Shown: positions 9,311-19,154, numbered from the stretch's first letter. The stretch is 64,000 nt of DNA from Pythium myriotylum (GCA_023091665.1 JALJCQ010000026.1:248001-312000), one strand, 5' to 3'. Numbers and translations are program-made. Notes: generated by a model from the sequence alone, not told the origin.

Positions 9311-10507
9311 TTACGGTGTCACGTCGAAGCGCTTAGAGATGCCAAGCACAAGTTGTTCATCGTTGTCGTCAGTTTCGAAGATTTGAATCATCTCAAAGGA
9401 GCTTGCGTAGTCATTCGTCGAGACCACAATGACTTCCCCTGTGACGACGTTCTGGAGGAGTGCGACTGTCTCCAGAACACGCAAGCTCGCGTTGTCTTTG
9501 ACGTACTCGACCGAAACTTCGATTGACTGGCCCACAGCTTCAAAGAGTGGAGAACCCTTGACGTGCTCGAGGTTAACGTTCAAGTCGGGCACACCATTCA
9601 TCGCGCTCGTGTCCGGTTTTAACACAGGTGTACCTCCAGGAAGGAACGAGACTCCCAGCGAAGGGGCTCCAGTCGTAGGTGAGAGGTCCGTATCCAGTCT
9701 TGGCGCCCCTGGCCCCTCAGCCACTGGCCAGTACACTGGTGGCTCGTCGGGCTTCCACAAGAGCTCAAACACCAGTGTGACCAACGCAGCCACGACGGCG
9801 GCAACATTCACAATGGTCGCAGCGGTGGCAGCCGTGGTCACCTCTGCTATCACCGCCTCCACTACTTGCAAACTCAATTCGGTCACAACAAGCTTCACAG
9901 CATTCTCGACGACAGGACCGGCGTCTCGTGTCTCTACACTCCTCTTGATGCTCTCAACGAGCTCTGCGACGTCGAGAAGAACCCCCACGGCCGAAATTGA
10001 GTCCTTGATCATGACCATCTTGACTTTGCCAGCAACCTTCGGCTCGGCGAGCAGGGCCAGTGGTTCAAATTCAGCATTGAGCTCGACAGCAAGTCTGGGT
10101 CCGTCAGTTTGGTAGTCACTCGAGTCGATCGATGGTAACCTGTCTGGAATGATGCCCTCCGACCGGCGTTGGAGATCCCGAAGCTTTATAGCCTTCTTCA
10201 AGGCGAAGGGGCCAGATCCTTCAGACTTGTTGTTTTTGTTGTCGCTCATCAACTGTGAGCGAATCTGATCGTACTCGGCCGTTGAGACCTGGAGTCTCGC
10301 AAATCTGGACGGCGTGATGCCTTGGCGATGAAGAATGTAGTTATCGGCCTCGTGATACACTGAATCAGTCAGCCAGAGCTCAGTCTCGTCGGGCGCACTG
10401 TCATCGTAATGGAGGCTCAGATGCTGGGACTTCACAAGCCGATAGAACTCGGTGAGAGGCATGATGTGGTACGAGAATCGCATTGGTGTCGCTGCTTCCG
10501 ACGGCAT
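9311..10507 (-). CDS. ART-like N-terminus plus hydrophobic segment, module copy A
   Basis: The chosen start (MPSEAATPMRF) gives 398 residues; an in-frame ATG at 10630 would give 439 but lies upstream of the best initiator. Residues about 8-90 (RFSYHIMPLTEFYRLVKSQ, ELWLTDSVYHEADNYI, FARLQVSTAEYDQI) have the strand-helix-strand pattern of ADP-ribosyltransferase-like domains found in polymorphic effector proteins, but the first-strand Arg of copy B is His here. A hydrophobic Ala/Val-rich stretch follows (about 180-255, ending FELLWKP). Then come about four short repeats of ~15-17 residues carrying a G-x-P-x-L core, and an acidic C-terminus. The divergent partner starts at 11882. The fold assignment is inference from pattern alone, and no activity can be claimed. 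Confidence 0.6.
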   Translation of the reverse strand: MPSEAATPMRFSYHIMPLTEFYRLVKSQHLSLHYDDSAPDETELWLTDSVYHEADNYILHRQGITPSRFARLQVSTAEYDQIRSQLMSDNKNNKSEGSGPFALKKAIKLRDLQRRSEGIIPDRLPSIDSSDYQTDGPRLAVELNAEFEPLALLAEPKVAGKVKMVMIKDSISAVGVLLDVAELVESIKRSVETRDAGPVVENAVKLVVTELSLQVVEAVIAEVTTAATAATIVNVAAVVAALVTLVFELLWKPDEPPVYWPVAEGPGAPRLDTDLSPTTGAPSLGVSFLPGGTPVLKPDTSAMNGVPDLNVNLEHVKGSPLFEAVGQSIEVSVEYVKDNASLRVLETVALLQNVVTGEVIVVSTNDYASSFEMIQIFETDDNDEQLVLGISKRFDVTP

Positions 10508-10572
10508 TGGATTTCGACGTGAACCCGGCGGTGGAGTTATCGGTGGAGAAGTTTTGGCTTGTGCGAGGCTGC

Positions 10573-10590
10573 GTTTTTTGCCGAATGAGC
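10573..10590 (-). promoter_or_regulatory. Initiator-like element for module copy A
   Basis: On the minus strand the sequence reads GCTCATTCGGCAAAAAA, close to the oomycete GCTCATTYYNCAW initiator/flanking element. It lies between the ATGs at 10630 and 10507, which favours 10507 as the start. Confidence 0.45.
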
Positions 10591-10630
10591 AAACCGAGTG
10601 AGCGAGTTTTTCGCTTTCCTCCCGCATCAA

Positions 10631-11808
10631 GCGGATACTTGTCGAACACCGAAGAACACGCGAAGGTAATGTCCTCGGAGGTCAAGACCCACACGCAAAG
10701 TGTTCGACAATCACGCCAAGCGGTAGATGTGAGCAAAAACTAGACCATTCACTCAACGGCTATCAACGCGATAGCGAGCTCTAACTCATCTGCAAGTCCG
10801 GCAACCTAGGATTCCAGGAAAAAAATCGCACGTCAGCTGAGAGGCGAATTCTGTTGTGTCTTGGATCTTTGATTGCACGGCCTCTCTACGGATATACGAC
10901 CCTATTTGGAGCTCTTAACGACCAATCGCGGACCCAACCGCCAGCCAAGCCATTTTGCGCGTGATTCAATTGTTCTTCTACACTGCATGTCTGCCTTTTG
11001 CTCAACTCCAGAGGGAAAGCAGACTATATCCGTTAGCGAGGAGGAAACCTCGGACCCGACACATAGGCCTGCGATCGCGATGAAGCTCAGTGTCACACGC
11101 ACGGGGCATAATGTGTCTGTGCGCGTACGAACTTCGCGTTAAATATATGCGGCTCGTGCTTCGACCCCTCCAAAGGTGCGAGTTCCGTCACCCATCTTTG
11201 GTCTAGGGTCAAGGTCGCAGCCGCACCAACTGCTCAACCATAGACTGTGATGTTTATGTGGCTGGAAGTGTACCTACGATGGTGCCTTCCACACGTCCAT
11301 CCACATTGAGTCACTTCATCCTGGAATCTGTCCAGTTCCAGTATGATGTGACTCACGGAACATAGCGAATCCAATACAATAAGACCAACAAGAGACGCTG
11401 CAAACGAAGAAATGCTTCAGCGACGATCATCCAACTCCAAAACTCTCTCACGCAGAGTGTGAGGGAGAGGAGTCGGTCCATTGTTACCATACGAGAAGCA
11501 AATCGTTTGACTTCATGTGCTCTTTCCTCGAGCGGCAAGCCGCCGGCGTACTGCAGTCAGGCAATCGGAGGTCTCAGTTCTCGGTTGCCGTTCTCCAGTC
11601 CCCGGTAAGCATCTCGTCCAGGATGGTCCAGAACACAAAGCAGATGCTAGAGCTTTCTAGTATGACGAGAAAGTTCGTTAATCTTGTCTTTTACGTTCAA
11701 CAACAAAATTTCTTCACCATTCGTCCACCCGGTCGAGCAAACCACTCCAATCTCCTCCTATCCCAACAGCATAGTTAACCACGGCAAGAGCGATCTTCCA
11801 CGATCGAC
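10631..11808. other. Divergent intergenic region of module A
   Basis: About 1.2 kb between the two head-to-head genes of module A. It contains short frames without family features; I see no RNA gene. Confidence 0.4.
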
Positions 11809-11822
11809 TCACTTTGACATTT
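11809..11822 (+). promoter_or_regulatory. Oomycete initiator
   Basis: TCACTTT followed two bases later by CATTT, 60-73 bp upstream of the ATG at 11882. It fits TCAYTYY with the downstream flanking element. Confidence 0.55.
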
Positions 11823-11881
11823 CTGTCGACCCGACCAAGTCAACCAAGACTCACCACTTCACCTCTCCGCAACTGAGAATC

Positions 11882-12373
11882 ATGGGCAACGCCAACTGCA
11901 CGCTCCAGAACGACTCCTTCCAGCAAGTCACTGTGCGTTCGTACAACAATGCTGATATCATCTACTTGAGCCCCTTCCAGACGTACACGCTCAACCCAGG
12001 CGAGCAGAAGACCATCAATGCTGCAGCCGACGCATGGGGGCTCAAGGTCAAGGTGGCCTTTGAAGGCGAAGAGTTCTCAGATGCCCATGGCTTCTCCAAC
12101 GGCTCTTTCCACCGCGTGTCTGAGGTTGTGCCGCTCCACTCGCTCAAGCTCGTGAACGACTCGGACGCCGTCGTTGAGTTCGTTGTCACGGACCGCAACA
12201 ACCGCAACTCCACTGCGACTGTCTCGCCGAATACGGTCTTCGAGTTCAAGAATCTCATCCGCGGAGAGGTCACGGTCTGCGTCGTCAAGAAAGGCTTGGC
12301 CTCGAGCGTCACCCGCTCCAACAGCAACGGTACTGTTCACTGGAACGGCACGAACCTCCTTGCCTCCAACTAA
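11882..12373 (+). CDS. MGNANC small protein, module copy A
   Basis: The protein has 163 residues starting MGNANC. The frame extends further 5', but this ATG matches the paralogue at 14447 exactly in length and lies just after the initiator. Gly2 followed by Asn fits N-myristoylation, and Cys6 could be palmitoylated, so membrane attachment is likely. The body is a compact beta-rich domain with a conserved central block (YNNAD, TLNPGEQKTINAAADAWGL, RVSEV-PLHSLKL-NDSD, GTVHW). There are no transmembrane helices. I do not recognise the family. Both copies sit head-to-head with an ART-like gene, suggesting the two products act together. Confidence 0.75.
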   Translation: MGNANCTLQNDSFQQVTVRSYNNADIIYLSPFQTYTLNPGEQKTINAAADAWGLKVKVAFEGEEFSDAHGFSNGSFHRVSEVVPLHSLKLVNDSDAVVEFVVTDRNNRNSTATVSPNTVFEFKNLIRGEVTVCVVKKGLASSVTRSNSNGTVHWNGTNLLASN

Positions 12374-12637
12374 GGAGGTCAATTGCACTTGACTACAAGA
12401 CGTCGTGCCGAGCGACATCATGCACTCAACATCTACCATTTGCATCGTCTGTCTCTTTCGTACTACTATGTGGTGGCGATATCTAGTCGCTCGTTCGTGA
12501 GGATACTTCCGCACGGGTTGGATTTCATAGGGATCGTCATAGTTTGGCAGCCACGAAGTAAAGAAGAGACTATTGCTTTTTGTTACGTTTTCATTGAAGA
12601 TATCCTTCGAACTCCGTCAATTCGGAGGAGTTGGATC

Positions 12638-13975
12638 TTACGCATCTTCCTCCATTGCCTCCTCCGTTCGATCTTCCTCGTCTATGCGTCTCGAGATGCC
12701 CAGAATCAGCTCTTCCTCATCATCGCTCGAGTCGAACCTTTGGATCATCTCAAATGAACTCTCACTGTCACTTGTGGAGATGACAAGCACTTCGTTTGTG
12801 GCGTCGTTCTCGAGTATCGCGACTGTCTCATCGACTCGAAGGCTCGCGTTGTCTTCAACAAATTCCATCGACGCCGTGATCGACTGCCCCACCGCTTCGA
12901 AGTCGGGGGCCCCTCGCACAAGTCGCAGACTCGCATTGAGATCAGGCACGCCATTGAGGAGGCATCTGTCAACTTGTAATGGTGGAGCATTCGAGGCCGT
13001 CGGAGCCACGGCCAAACGCGGGGCACCTCTCGCAGCTGAGAGGTCCACGTTGAGTCTCGGCGGGCCTGGTCCCTGAGACACCGGCGTGAATCTCGGCGGT
13101 GTTTCGGGTTTCCAGAGCAACTCAAAGGTAACTGCAACCAACGCAGCCACAACTGTAGCGATCCCCATTGTTGCGGCTCCAGCAGCCACGGCACCAGCTC
13201 CTTCCGTCGCCACACCCATGGCATACGAAGCCAAGGTCGTCGCAGCGATGGAAACTGCAGTCTCCACCGCCGGCCGCGCGTCTCGACTCTCCACGCTCTT
13301 GTGGATCGCAGCGGACAGCAGTGCGATATCGATGGCCACAGCGAGAACGACCGCTCCGTTCTCGGCCAGGAACATTTTGACTTTACCCGGAGGCTTCGGC
13401 GCCGGCTGAATTCCGTCTGGAGTCACAATGTGGCTAAATGCATCGCCATTAGGCCCCTGGACGCGGATTTCCTTGATCGCCTCGTTGAATTGATTCAACC
13501 CTTTCTTGGTCTTGAAGCCAACGTTGATCTTGTCAAACATAGCAGGAGGAAGAGGATCTAAGATCTGGCCCCCACACCTCTCCCTGATTGCGGGACTCTT
13601 CATGAGCCGCTCCAAATTGAAGAAGCTTGCGCCCGCAGGTCGCTTAGCCGAGTTGCGTTGGTAGACGAGCGCCGAACGGATCCGCTCGTACGCCGATTTG
13701 GATACCTCAAGCCGCGCGAGTGTGGACAGCTCGCGGCCTTGGCGCTTTACCACGTATTTGCTGGCGTGACGACGAAGCGACTCAGTCAACCAGAGCTCGC
13801 TACGCGTCTTGATGCCCTCGTACGCAAAGGCCAGTCGCTGAGTTTGTGCCAAGTGGTAGAACTCGTCGATGTGCATAGCGCGATACAGGAAGCGCGTAGG
13901 AGGCGGCGGTGTAGGTGCAAAGAGAACCTTGGGCATACCCGGAAACCCTCGATTGGATTTGTCTGTAGTCTCCAT
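12638..13975 (-). CDS. ART-like N-terminus plus hydrophobic segment, module copy B
   Basis: This 445-residue paralogue of the gene at 9311 keeps the same order. The ART-like region (about 27-110) shows FLYRAMHIDEFYHLAQ, SELWLTESLRRHASKYV and LARLEVSKSAYERI, here with Arg in the first strand. A Gly/Ala-rich hydrophobic segment (about 215-290) has glycine-zipper spacing and ends FELLWKP. Short G-x-P repeats follow (about 300-360), then an acidic tail (SSDDEEELILGISRR). The hydrophobic segment could span or insert into a membrane. The gene ends tail-to-tail with copy A's small gene and starts head-to-head with the small gene at 14447. The enzymatic reading rests on pattern resemblance only. Confidence 0.65.
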   Translation of the reverse strand: METTDKSNRGFPGMPKVLFAPTPPPPTRFLYRAMHIDEFYHLAQTQRLAFAYEGIKTRSELWLTESLRRHASKYVVKRQGRELSTLARLEVSKSAYERIRSALVYQRNSAKRPAGASFFNLERLMKSPAIRERCGGQILDPLPPAMFDKINVGFKTKKGLNQFNEAIKEIRVQGPNGDAFSHIVTPDGIQPAPKPPGKVKMFLAENGAVVLAVAIDIALLSAAIHKSVESRDARPAVETAVSIAATTLASYAMGVATEGAGAVAAGAATMGIATVVAALVAVTFELLWKPETPPRFTPVSQGPGPPRLNVDLSAARGAPRLAVAPTASNAPPLQVDRCLLNGVPDLNASLRLVRGAPDFEAVGQSITASMEFVEDNASLRVDETVAILENDATNEVLVISTSDSESSFEMIQRFDSSDDEEELILGISRRIDEEDRTEEAMEEDA

Positions 13976-13994
13976 GGCGTTTGGGATGTTGAGT

Positions 13995-14008
13995 GGTTTG
14001 TAGAGTGA
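13995..14008 (-). promoter_or_regulatory. Initiator for module copy B
   Basis: The minus strand reads TCACTCTACAAACC, matching TCAYTYY-N-CAW. It is 20-33 bp upstream of the ATG at 13975, giving a leader of about 30 nt. Confidence 0.5.
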
Positions 14009-14446
14009 ACGCGTTGCCTACTGCTGGGGGACTGGAGAGACTTCTTGCAACTGAAAGAGTCGAAGTGTCAGATCGTCCACTGGAAGTACTGTTGCTCGCA
14101 GGTTGGATATGTACAGTCGCGAAGCGTATGGTGCGTCTTCAGTTCGCTCCTAAAGTCGGCTGGGTGCAGGGTAAGAGCAGCATGCAGCTGTTAGAGCTCA
14201 TGGAAAAATCGGTCTTTGCGGGCCTCCATCTCCGCCTAACTGATCTAGTTTCCAGACTTGCTGCGTGGGAGAGAAGAGTGAGGAAGAGGAAGAGAGAAAT
14301 ATACTCGAGTGATATCCACTTTGACTTCCATTCCCTATGGTCGAAGGGCGACAGAACGTTCGTAAGGGCTCGCTACTCCAGTGCCGGCATTTCAAAAATC
14401 TCCCCCTCCCGTCGACACCAGTGAACTTCCGTAGATCCCCAATACC

Positions 14447-14938
14447 ATGGGCAATGCCAACTGTGTCATCGAGAACGACTCGCACCAGCAGGTCCACGTG
14501 CGTTCGTATAACAATGCCGATCTCATTTACTCGACGTCTTTCGACAGCTACACGCTGAACCCCGGCGAGCAAAAAACTATTAACGCGGCAGCGGATGCCT
14601 GGGGCTTGAAGGTTAAAGTGTGTTTCGAACACGAGGAATTCTCATCGCCGTTCTTTTGCAAGAACGGCTCGCGCCACCGCGTCTCTGAGATCCTGCCGCT
14701 ACACTCGCTCAAGCTCAAGAACGACTCGGATGCCGAGGTGCAGTTCTTCGTGACGGATAGAAACGACCGCAACTCGAGCGTGACGATTGCGTCAAAGTCC
14801 TCCATGGAGCTCAAGAACTTGATCCGCGGCGACGTCTCGGTTAGCGTCGTCAAGGACGGCGTGGCGTGCAACGTCACGCGCTCCACGAGCAATGGCACGG
14901 TCCATTGGGACGGAAAGAATCTCGTGGCGAGCCATTGA
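14447..14938 (+). CDS. MGNANC small protein, module copy B
   Basis: The protein has 163 residues, the same length as its paralogue at 11882, with very similar sequence throughout. MGNANC at the N-terminus suggests myristoylation plus palmitoylation. The invariant core includes RSYNNAD, TLNPGEQKTINAAADAWGL and the C-terminal GTVHWDGKNL. Differences cluster around residues 60-72, where copy B has HEEFSSPFFCKNGSRHR. The start lies 471 bp from the divergent ART-like gene, much less than the 1.4 kb in module A. The function is unknown; a membrane-tethered binding partner of the ART-like protein is inferred from the conserved pairing. Confidence 0.75.
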   Translation: MGNANCVIENDSHQQVHVRSYNNADLIYSTSFDSYTLNPGEQKTINAAADAWGLKVKVCFEHEEFSSPFFCKNGSRHRVSEILPLHSLKLKNDSDAEVQFFVTDRNDRNSSVTIASKSSMELKNLIRGDVSVSVVKDGVACNVTRSTSNGTVHWDGKNLVASH

Positions 14939-15362
14939 TCGTGAAGATTCAAGTCTGGCTTCGTCCCGAGCAATTCGTCAAGACAGGTCCTTCGTACTTC
15001 GTCTATTCTTGAGCGTTGTCCAATAAATGCCAAACGAACCGACAGCGTTGTCGATGTATCATGTCTTCGTTCTCAACAGCAGCGACCTCCACGACGGGAT
15101 CATCCATGCTAAGACCTCGTCTTGGGAAAATGAGGTCGGCGGCGACCCGTGCAACATGCAGCCGAACACAGCGACTTGAGCAAGAAAGCAATCGCTGCAT
15201 TGCCCTGGTCAAGTGGCTTTGTCTTCTCCGACGCTTACGTTGCTCGATGAGCCTCGCGTCATCTCGAGCGGTTTGACAACGAGCGCATCCTCCTCGTTCC
15301 ATTCTAACGGAATCTGAGACTGAACGATCCAATCAAATCGCGACTTCATCGCGTGTCAGTCG
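14939..15362. other. Intergenic, nothing recognised
   Basis: About 420 bp between the small MGNANC gene and the cystathionine lyase promoter. The only long frames are antisense or low-quality. Confidence 0.4.
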
Positions 15363-15374
15363 ACGGTCTCACTT
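15363..15374 (+). promoter_or_regulatory. ACGGTCTCACTT motif
   Basis: Twelve of the 13 bases of the recurrent CACGGTCTCACTT element, 86-97 bp upstream of the cystathionine lyase ATG. Confidence 0.4.
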
Positions 15375-15435
15375 CCAGGATCCGTCACGTCAGACTCGCA
15401 CCCAAGCGGAATGCGCAAGCGAGACTCTCTCTGTG

Positions 15436-15443
15436 CTCACTTC
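15436..15443 (+). promoter_or_regulatory. Initiator of the cystathionine lyase gene
   Basis: CTCACTTC fits TCAYTYY. It lies downstream of an in-frame ATG at 15433 and upstream of the ATG at 15460, so translation most likely starts at 15460 with a leader of about 20 nt. Confidence 0.55.
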
Positions 15444-15459
15444 AGATCTTCTCGTCTCC

Positions 15460-16671
15460 ATGAGCGACGTCTACACGGACGAGCACCGCGGCTTCGGCAC
15501 CAAGGCCATCCACGCCGGCCAGGCCCCGGACGCCTACACGGGCGCCGTGGCCGTGCCCATCAGCCTCGCGTCTTCGTTCGCACAGGCCTCACCAGGCGTC
15601 GTACTGGGAAAGGACCAGCCCAATTCGTTTGGCAAAGGGTGGGAGTACTCGCGCACGGGTAACCCGACACGCGGTGCCTTTGAGCGCGCGATCGCCGCCT
15701 GCGAGAATGGCAAGCACGCAGCCGCGTTCTCCTCAGGCATGGCAGCGATCTCGGCTGTGATCCACTTGCTCAAGAAGGGCGACCACGTGCTGCTCATCGA
15801 CGGTGTCTACGGCGGCACGCAGCGATACTTCCAGCACACAGTGGGGCCGACGTACGGCATCGATTTCGACTTTATCGACATGAGCGACGTCGCCCATGTC
15901 GAGGCCTCGATTCGCGACACTACAAAGTTGCTCTGGCTGGAGACGCCGACAAACCCGACACTCAAGGTCACGGACATCGCCGCGGTCGCCGCCGTCGCGA
16001 AGCGCCACGGCGTGCTCGTTGCCGCTGACAACACGTTCATGTCTCCATACTTCCAGAACCCACTTGACCTTGGCGCCGATATCGTTGTGCACTCGGTGAC
16101 CAAGTACATCAGTGGCCACAGCGACGTGCTCATGGGCGTCGTAGTCACCAACGACGACGAGCTCTTCGCCAAGATCAAGTTTATCCAGAACGGCGTCGGC
16201 GCCGTGCCTTCGCCCTTCGATGCGTATCTTGCACTACGAGGCCTCAAGACGCTCCACATTCGCATGGCCGCGCATGCCAAGAACGCACAGGCCGTGGCTG
16301 AGTACCTCGACTCGCATCCTGACGTCGAGAAGGTCTGTTACCCTGGACTACCCGCCCACGAGAACCATGCAGTCGCAAAGAAACAAGCCAGCGGCTTTGG
16401 CGCCATGGTCTCGTTCTACATCAAGGGTGGCTTCCCGTCAGCGCAAGTCTTCCTCAATGCACTCAAAGTCTTCACGCTGGCCGAGAGCCTAGGCGCCGTC
16501 GAGTCGCTCGTCAAGTGCCCGGCCGTGATGCCCTACCCGACTGAGCCCGGCGCCTGGCGGAATGAATTCAACGTGGCTGATAATCTCACCCGACTTTCCG
16601 TCGGCATTGAAGGTCTCCCCGATCTCATTGCCGACCTGGAGCAGGCGTTCGTGCTCGCCAGTAAAGTGTAG
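15460..16671 (+). CDS. CTH: Cystathionine gamma-lyase
   Basis: This 403-residue PLP enzyme of the Cys/Met metabolism family cleaves cystathionine to cysteine, 2-oxobutyrate and ammonia in the cytosol. Visible hallmarks are GFGTKAIHAGQ near the N-terminus, WEYSRTGNPTR (cofactor phosphate binding), GVYGGTQRYF, LLWLETPTNPTLKV, DNTFMSPYFQNPL and the PLP-lysine block HSVTKYISGHSDVLMG, then RGLKTLHIRM and SLGAVESL. Length and order match eukaryotic gamma-lyases. The usual MTHAS segment near the C-terminus is replaced by a segment beginning MPYPTEPGAW, and there is a small insertion before the Tyr-Ser-Arg motif. Cystathionine gamma-synthase is the alternative but fits less well. Confidence 0.9.
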   Translation: MSDVYTDEHRGFGTKAIHAGQAPDAYTGAVAVPISLASSFAQASPGVVLGKDQPNSFGKGWEYSRTGNPTRGAFERAIAACENGKHAAAFSSGMAAISAVIHLLKKGDHVLLIDGVYGGTQRYFQHTVGPTYGIDFDFIDMSDVAHVEASIRDTTKLLWLETPTNPTLKVTDIAAVAAVAKRHGVLVAADNTFMSPYFQNPLDLGADIVVHSVTKYISGHSDVLMGVVVTNDDELFAKIKFIQNGVGAVPSPFDAYLALRGLKTLHIRMAAHAKNAQAVAEYLDSHPDVEKVCYPGLPAHENHAVAKKQASGFGAMVSFYIKGGFPSAQVFLNALKVFTLAESLGAVESLVKCPAVMPYPTEPGAWRNEFNVADNLTRLSVGIEGLPDLIADLEQAFVLASKV

Positions 16672-16773
16672 ACAGAGTTTGTTGAAATGGATACATTGGT
16701 GTGGACAACATTATGATGTGTGGGCCACTGCAATTCCAATGCCAAGATCTTGAAACGTCGTGCAAGACTCAAC

Positions 16774-19154
16774 ATGTCGTCGCAGGATGGCAGCGAGGCG
16801 TCGTCGTTCGACTCGGAGCACCATGGCGACGTCGCACGCGCAGGCTTTTCGCGCATGTATGTGCTGCTGCACTCGTCACTGTCTCCTCTTGACCAAAGCG
16901 TGGACTACCGGAGTGAGCCCGTCGATGATGACGCCAAGGCCGAGGACAGTCGAGTGAGTGGAGAGAGAAAACGGTACGAAGATTTGGAGGGCGTATTCGA
17001 CGAGGATGACGATAGAGAGCGATTCCAATTGCTGTACGTGAACGGCGGACATTATTTCCACGGCGTCATTTCTCTTCCCGATACCTTTGAAAACGACGAG
17101 GCAGCAATTGATCAGGATGAAGATGACGAAAATGATGCTGAAGAGCGTCGATACTCTCGCATGAAAGATCAACGGCACCGCCGCCATCAAGAGCAAATTG
17201 ACGTTGAGGACATCGGCGTCGAGGATCTCCCGTTACTTCTGCCGCACTTCCAAGAGCAGCAGGACGGCCTCACATGCATCGACCATATCTCTCACTTTCG
17301 TCAGGAGCTGCGAGACGTCGTCTACCAGATGGAGGAAGTTGGCGAGTTTATGGTGGAAGAGTTGAGCAAAGATAAAGTCATCGACCGCATCGAGGAGGGA
17401 TCGCGCGAGTTTCACTGGATGGTGTCGCCGCAGAACCCGACTTTCTTTGAGCTGCAGACCTACCGCCGCACAAACGAGTCTCTATTTGACGCGGGCGTCG
17501 TCATCATTGTTCTCAAGATCGTCGTGCGAGGTGTGCTACTTGACGTGATTTATTACAAAGACTCGTACTTCGTCACGCTTCGCGAGAACGCTGAGGAGCT
17601 GGCGCTCGAAGACACGTTCATCCCTAACAGTAGGTTCTCACGTGTGGACTTTGTTGCGAGACGATGGATCTGCTCATGATCATGTTTTTGGTGTCCAGTA
17701 TCTTGCGTTGGCCCGTGCTTCGTTGTGCGGCGCTACAGGTGAGTAATTTGCTCGCCTGTGGATCCTCGACGGCATGATGTGTGAACCGTTCAAAACGCAG
17801 TGACGCCGATATTAAGCAGCTTTTGCTCTGGTGTTCATTCCCACCAGATCCACGGCTGTCTGTTCGAGGGACCAGTCCAACAAGGCCACACGCAAGAGAA
17901 CCGCTCCATCTCCCGACCAAGGTCCTCAAAGTCACTCCAATCCGACCCAAGGACGCATCATCGATTCTCCAAGCCAACGACTCGCAGCTGTACTGTTTGT
18001 TCCCAACATCCAACTTGAGGCAGCAAACAACGAGAAAACGCCACAAGAATGAGAGCCATGACGACGACAAGGAGCAAGAGTGCCAAGTCGTGTTTCAATT
18101 CAACCAGTACATCTACAACGGCTCCGCTCTTGTCAAGCCAAGCTCGCTAGTGGACCTGGAAAAGCTCAGTAGCGTCCTTCTCCCTAGTCTTAGAGTCCAA
18201 GCCATGCAGTCGCTTTCGTTCTTCGGGTCGCTGGCCGAGTACGCCGACTCGACCGAGTGGCCTGTGTCCGTTCAGTTGATGGACCACGTCCGACGAAGAT
18301 TCGATCCAATCGCACTGTCGCTGCTGGATATGGTGACCGAGTCGCAAAGCTGGATCGAAAGGTTCCTTTCCGAGATTGACGAGGCAGCCCGAGCGAGCGC
18401 CTCGTCTGAGGACCGCGTCGCGTGGCTTGGCTCTCACTTGCGTGGGTGGCTCGATAACGCAGACGGAACCGAATATTTTTACGAACTGGAGACGAGTATC
18501 GAGCCGTCCTGCCTGTGGGGCGAACGACCATTTGAGGAGCGCGAGGATCTCAAGTCCAGTGATGTAGCCTTGCTCCTGTGGAAAGGCATCGTGAACCAAA
18601 CCGTTGTCGTCGTCGTGTACCGACGTAGCAGCTTCTTCATCGCGCTTCGTGAGGTGGAGGACATGAAAACGATGCCACGAGACGGACTCGAGTTCTTCGG
18701 GCTATTACCGACGCTCGCGGGCAAAGGACGCGGATATCTCGTGCGAAGCTTCCCGACTCAGATCGCTCGGCACTCACAGCAGTGGCTCAGCGGGGCCAAA
18801 CTGCTGCTTTGGCAGACCGTCGGCAGCGTTGCACGTGAGGATCTCGCGGCGGAAGATGCCCAGTCCAAGTGGTTGCAGAGCCAAAGCAAATGGGACGAGG
18901 AGAAGGAGACCTCGGCGTGGTTCGAGACCAAGGATGAGGACGAGAAGCCTCTTGTTCGAGAGGTTGATGTTCGCAAGGCTGAACGAGCCGACTGCGATCA
19001 AATGAAGAGAGATACAAAGGGTGTGACAACTCAGCAGACGCGGGAGAAGACGGGAAGGCACTATCACTTGGCACCACTTAAATCTCCTCAACACCGTAGC
19101 CACGGGGCTGCACCCACGGCTCCATGGGATATCCGAACCGGCCACCCGCTGTGA
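16774..19154 (+). CDS. Two-intron gene, internally duplicated protein of unknown function
   Basis: I join exons 16774-17629, 17699-17738 and 17801-19154; introns 17630-17698 (GTAGGT...CCAG) and 17739-17800 (GTGAGT...GCAG) keep the frame. The product has 749 residues (an upstream ATG at 16720 would add 18). Each half holds one copy of a ~200-residue unit: a beta block (LLYVNGGHYFHG; VVFQFNQYIYNG), a helical block, then a hydrophobic strand pair (VVIIVLKIVVRGVLLDVIYY; VALLLWKGIVNQTVVVVVYR) followed by F-x-(T/A)-L-R-E. The first strand block is near residue 225-300, the second near 524-610. Joining the exons restores the end of repeat 1 (GPCFVVRRYS...LLLW) to match repeat 2 (GRGYLVRSF...LLLW), which supports the splicing. 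The N-terminus and C-terminal tail are charged and disordered. I recognise no family. Confidence 0.7.

Noticed and set aside
9311..13975. Recent horizontal transfer of the ART-like genes from bacteria
   Set aside because: The pattern resembles bacterial polymorphic effectors, but base composition, initiators and duplication look native; sequence alone does not support a transfer claim.
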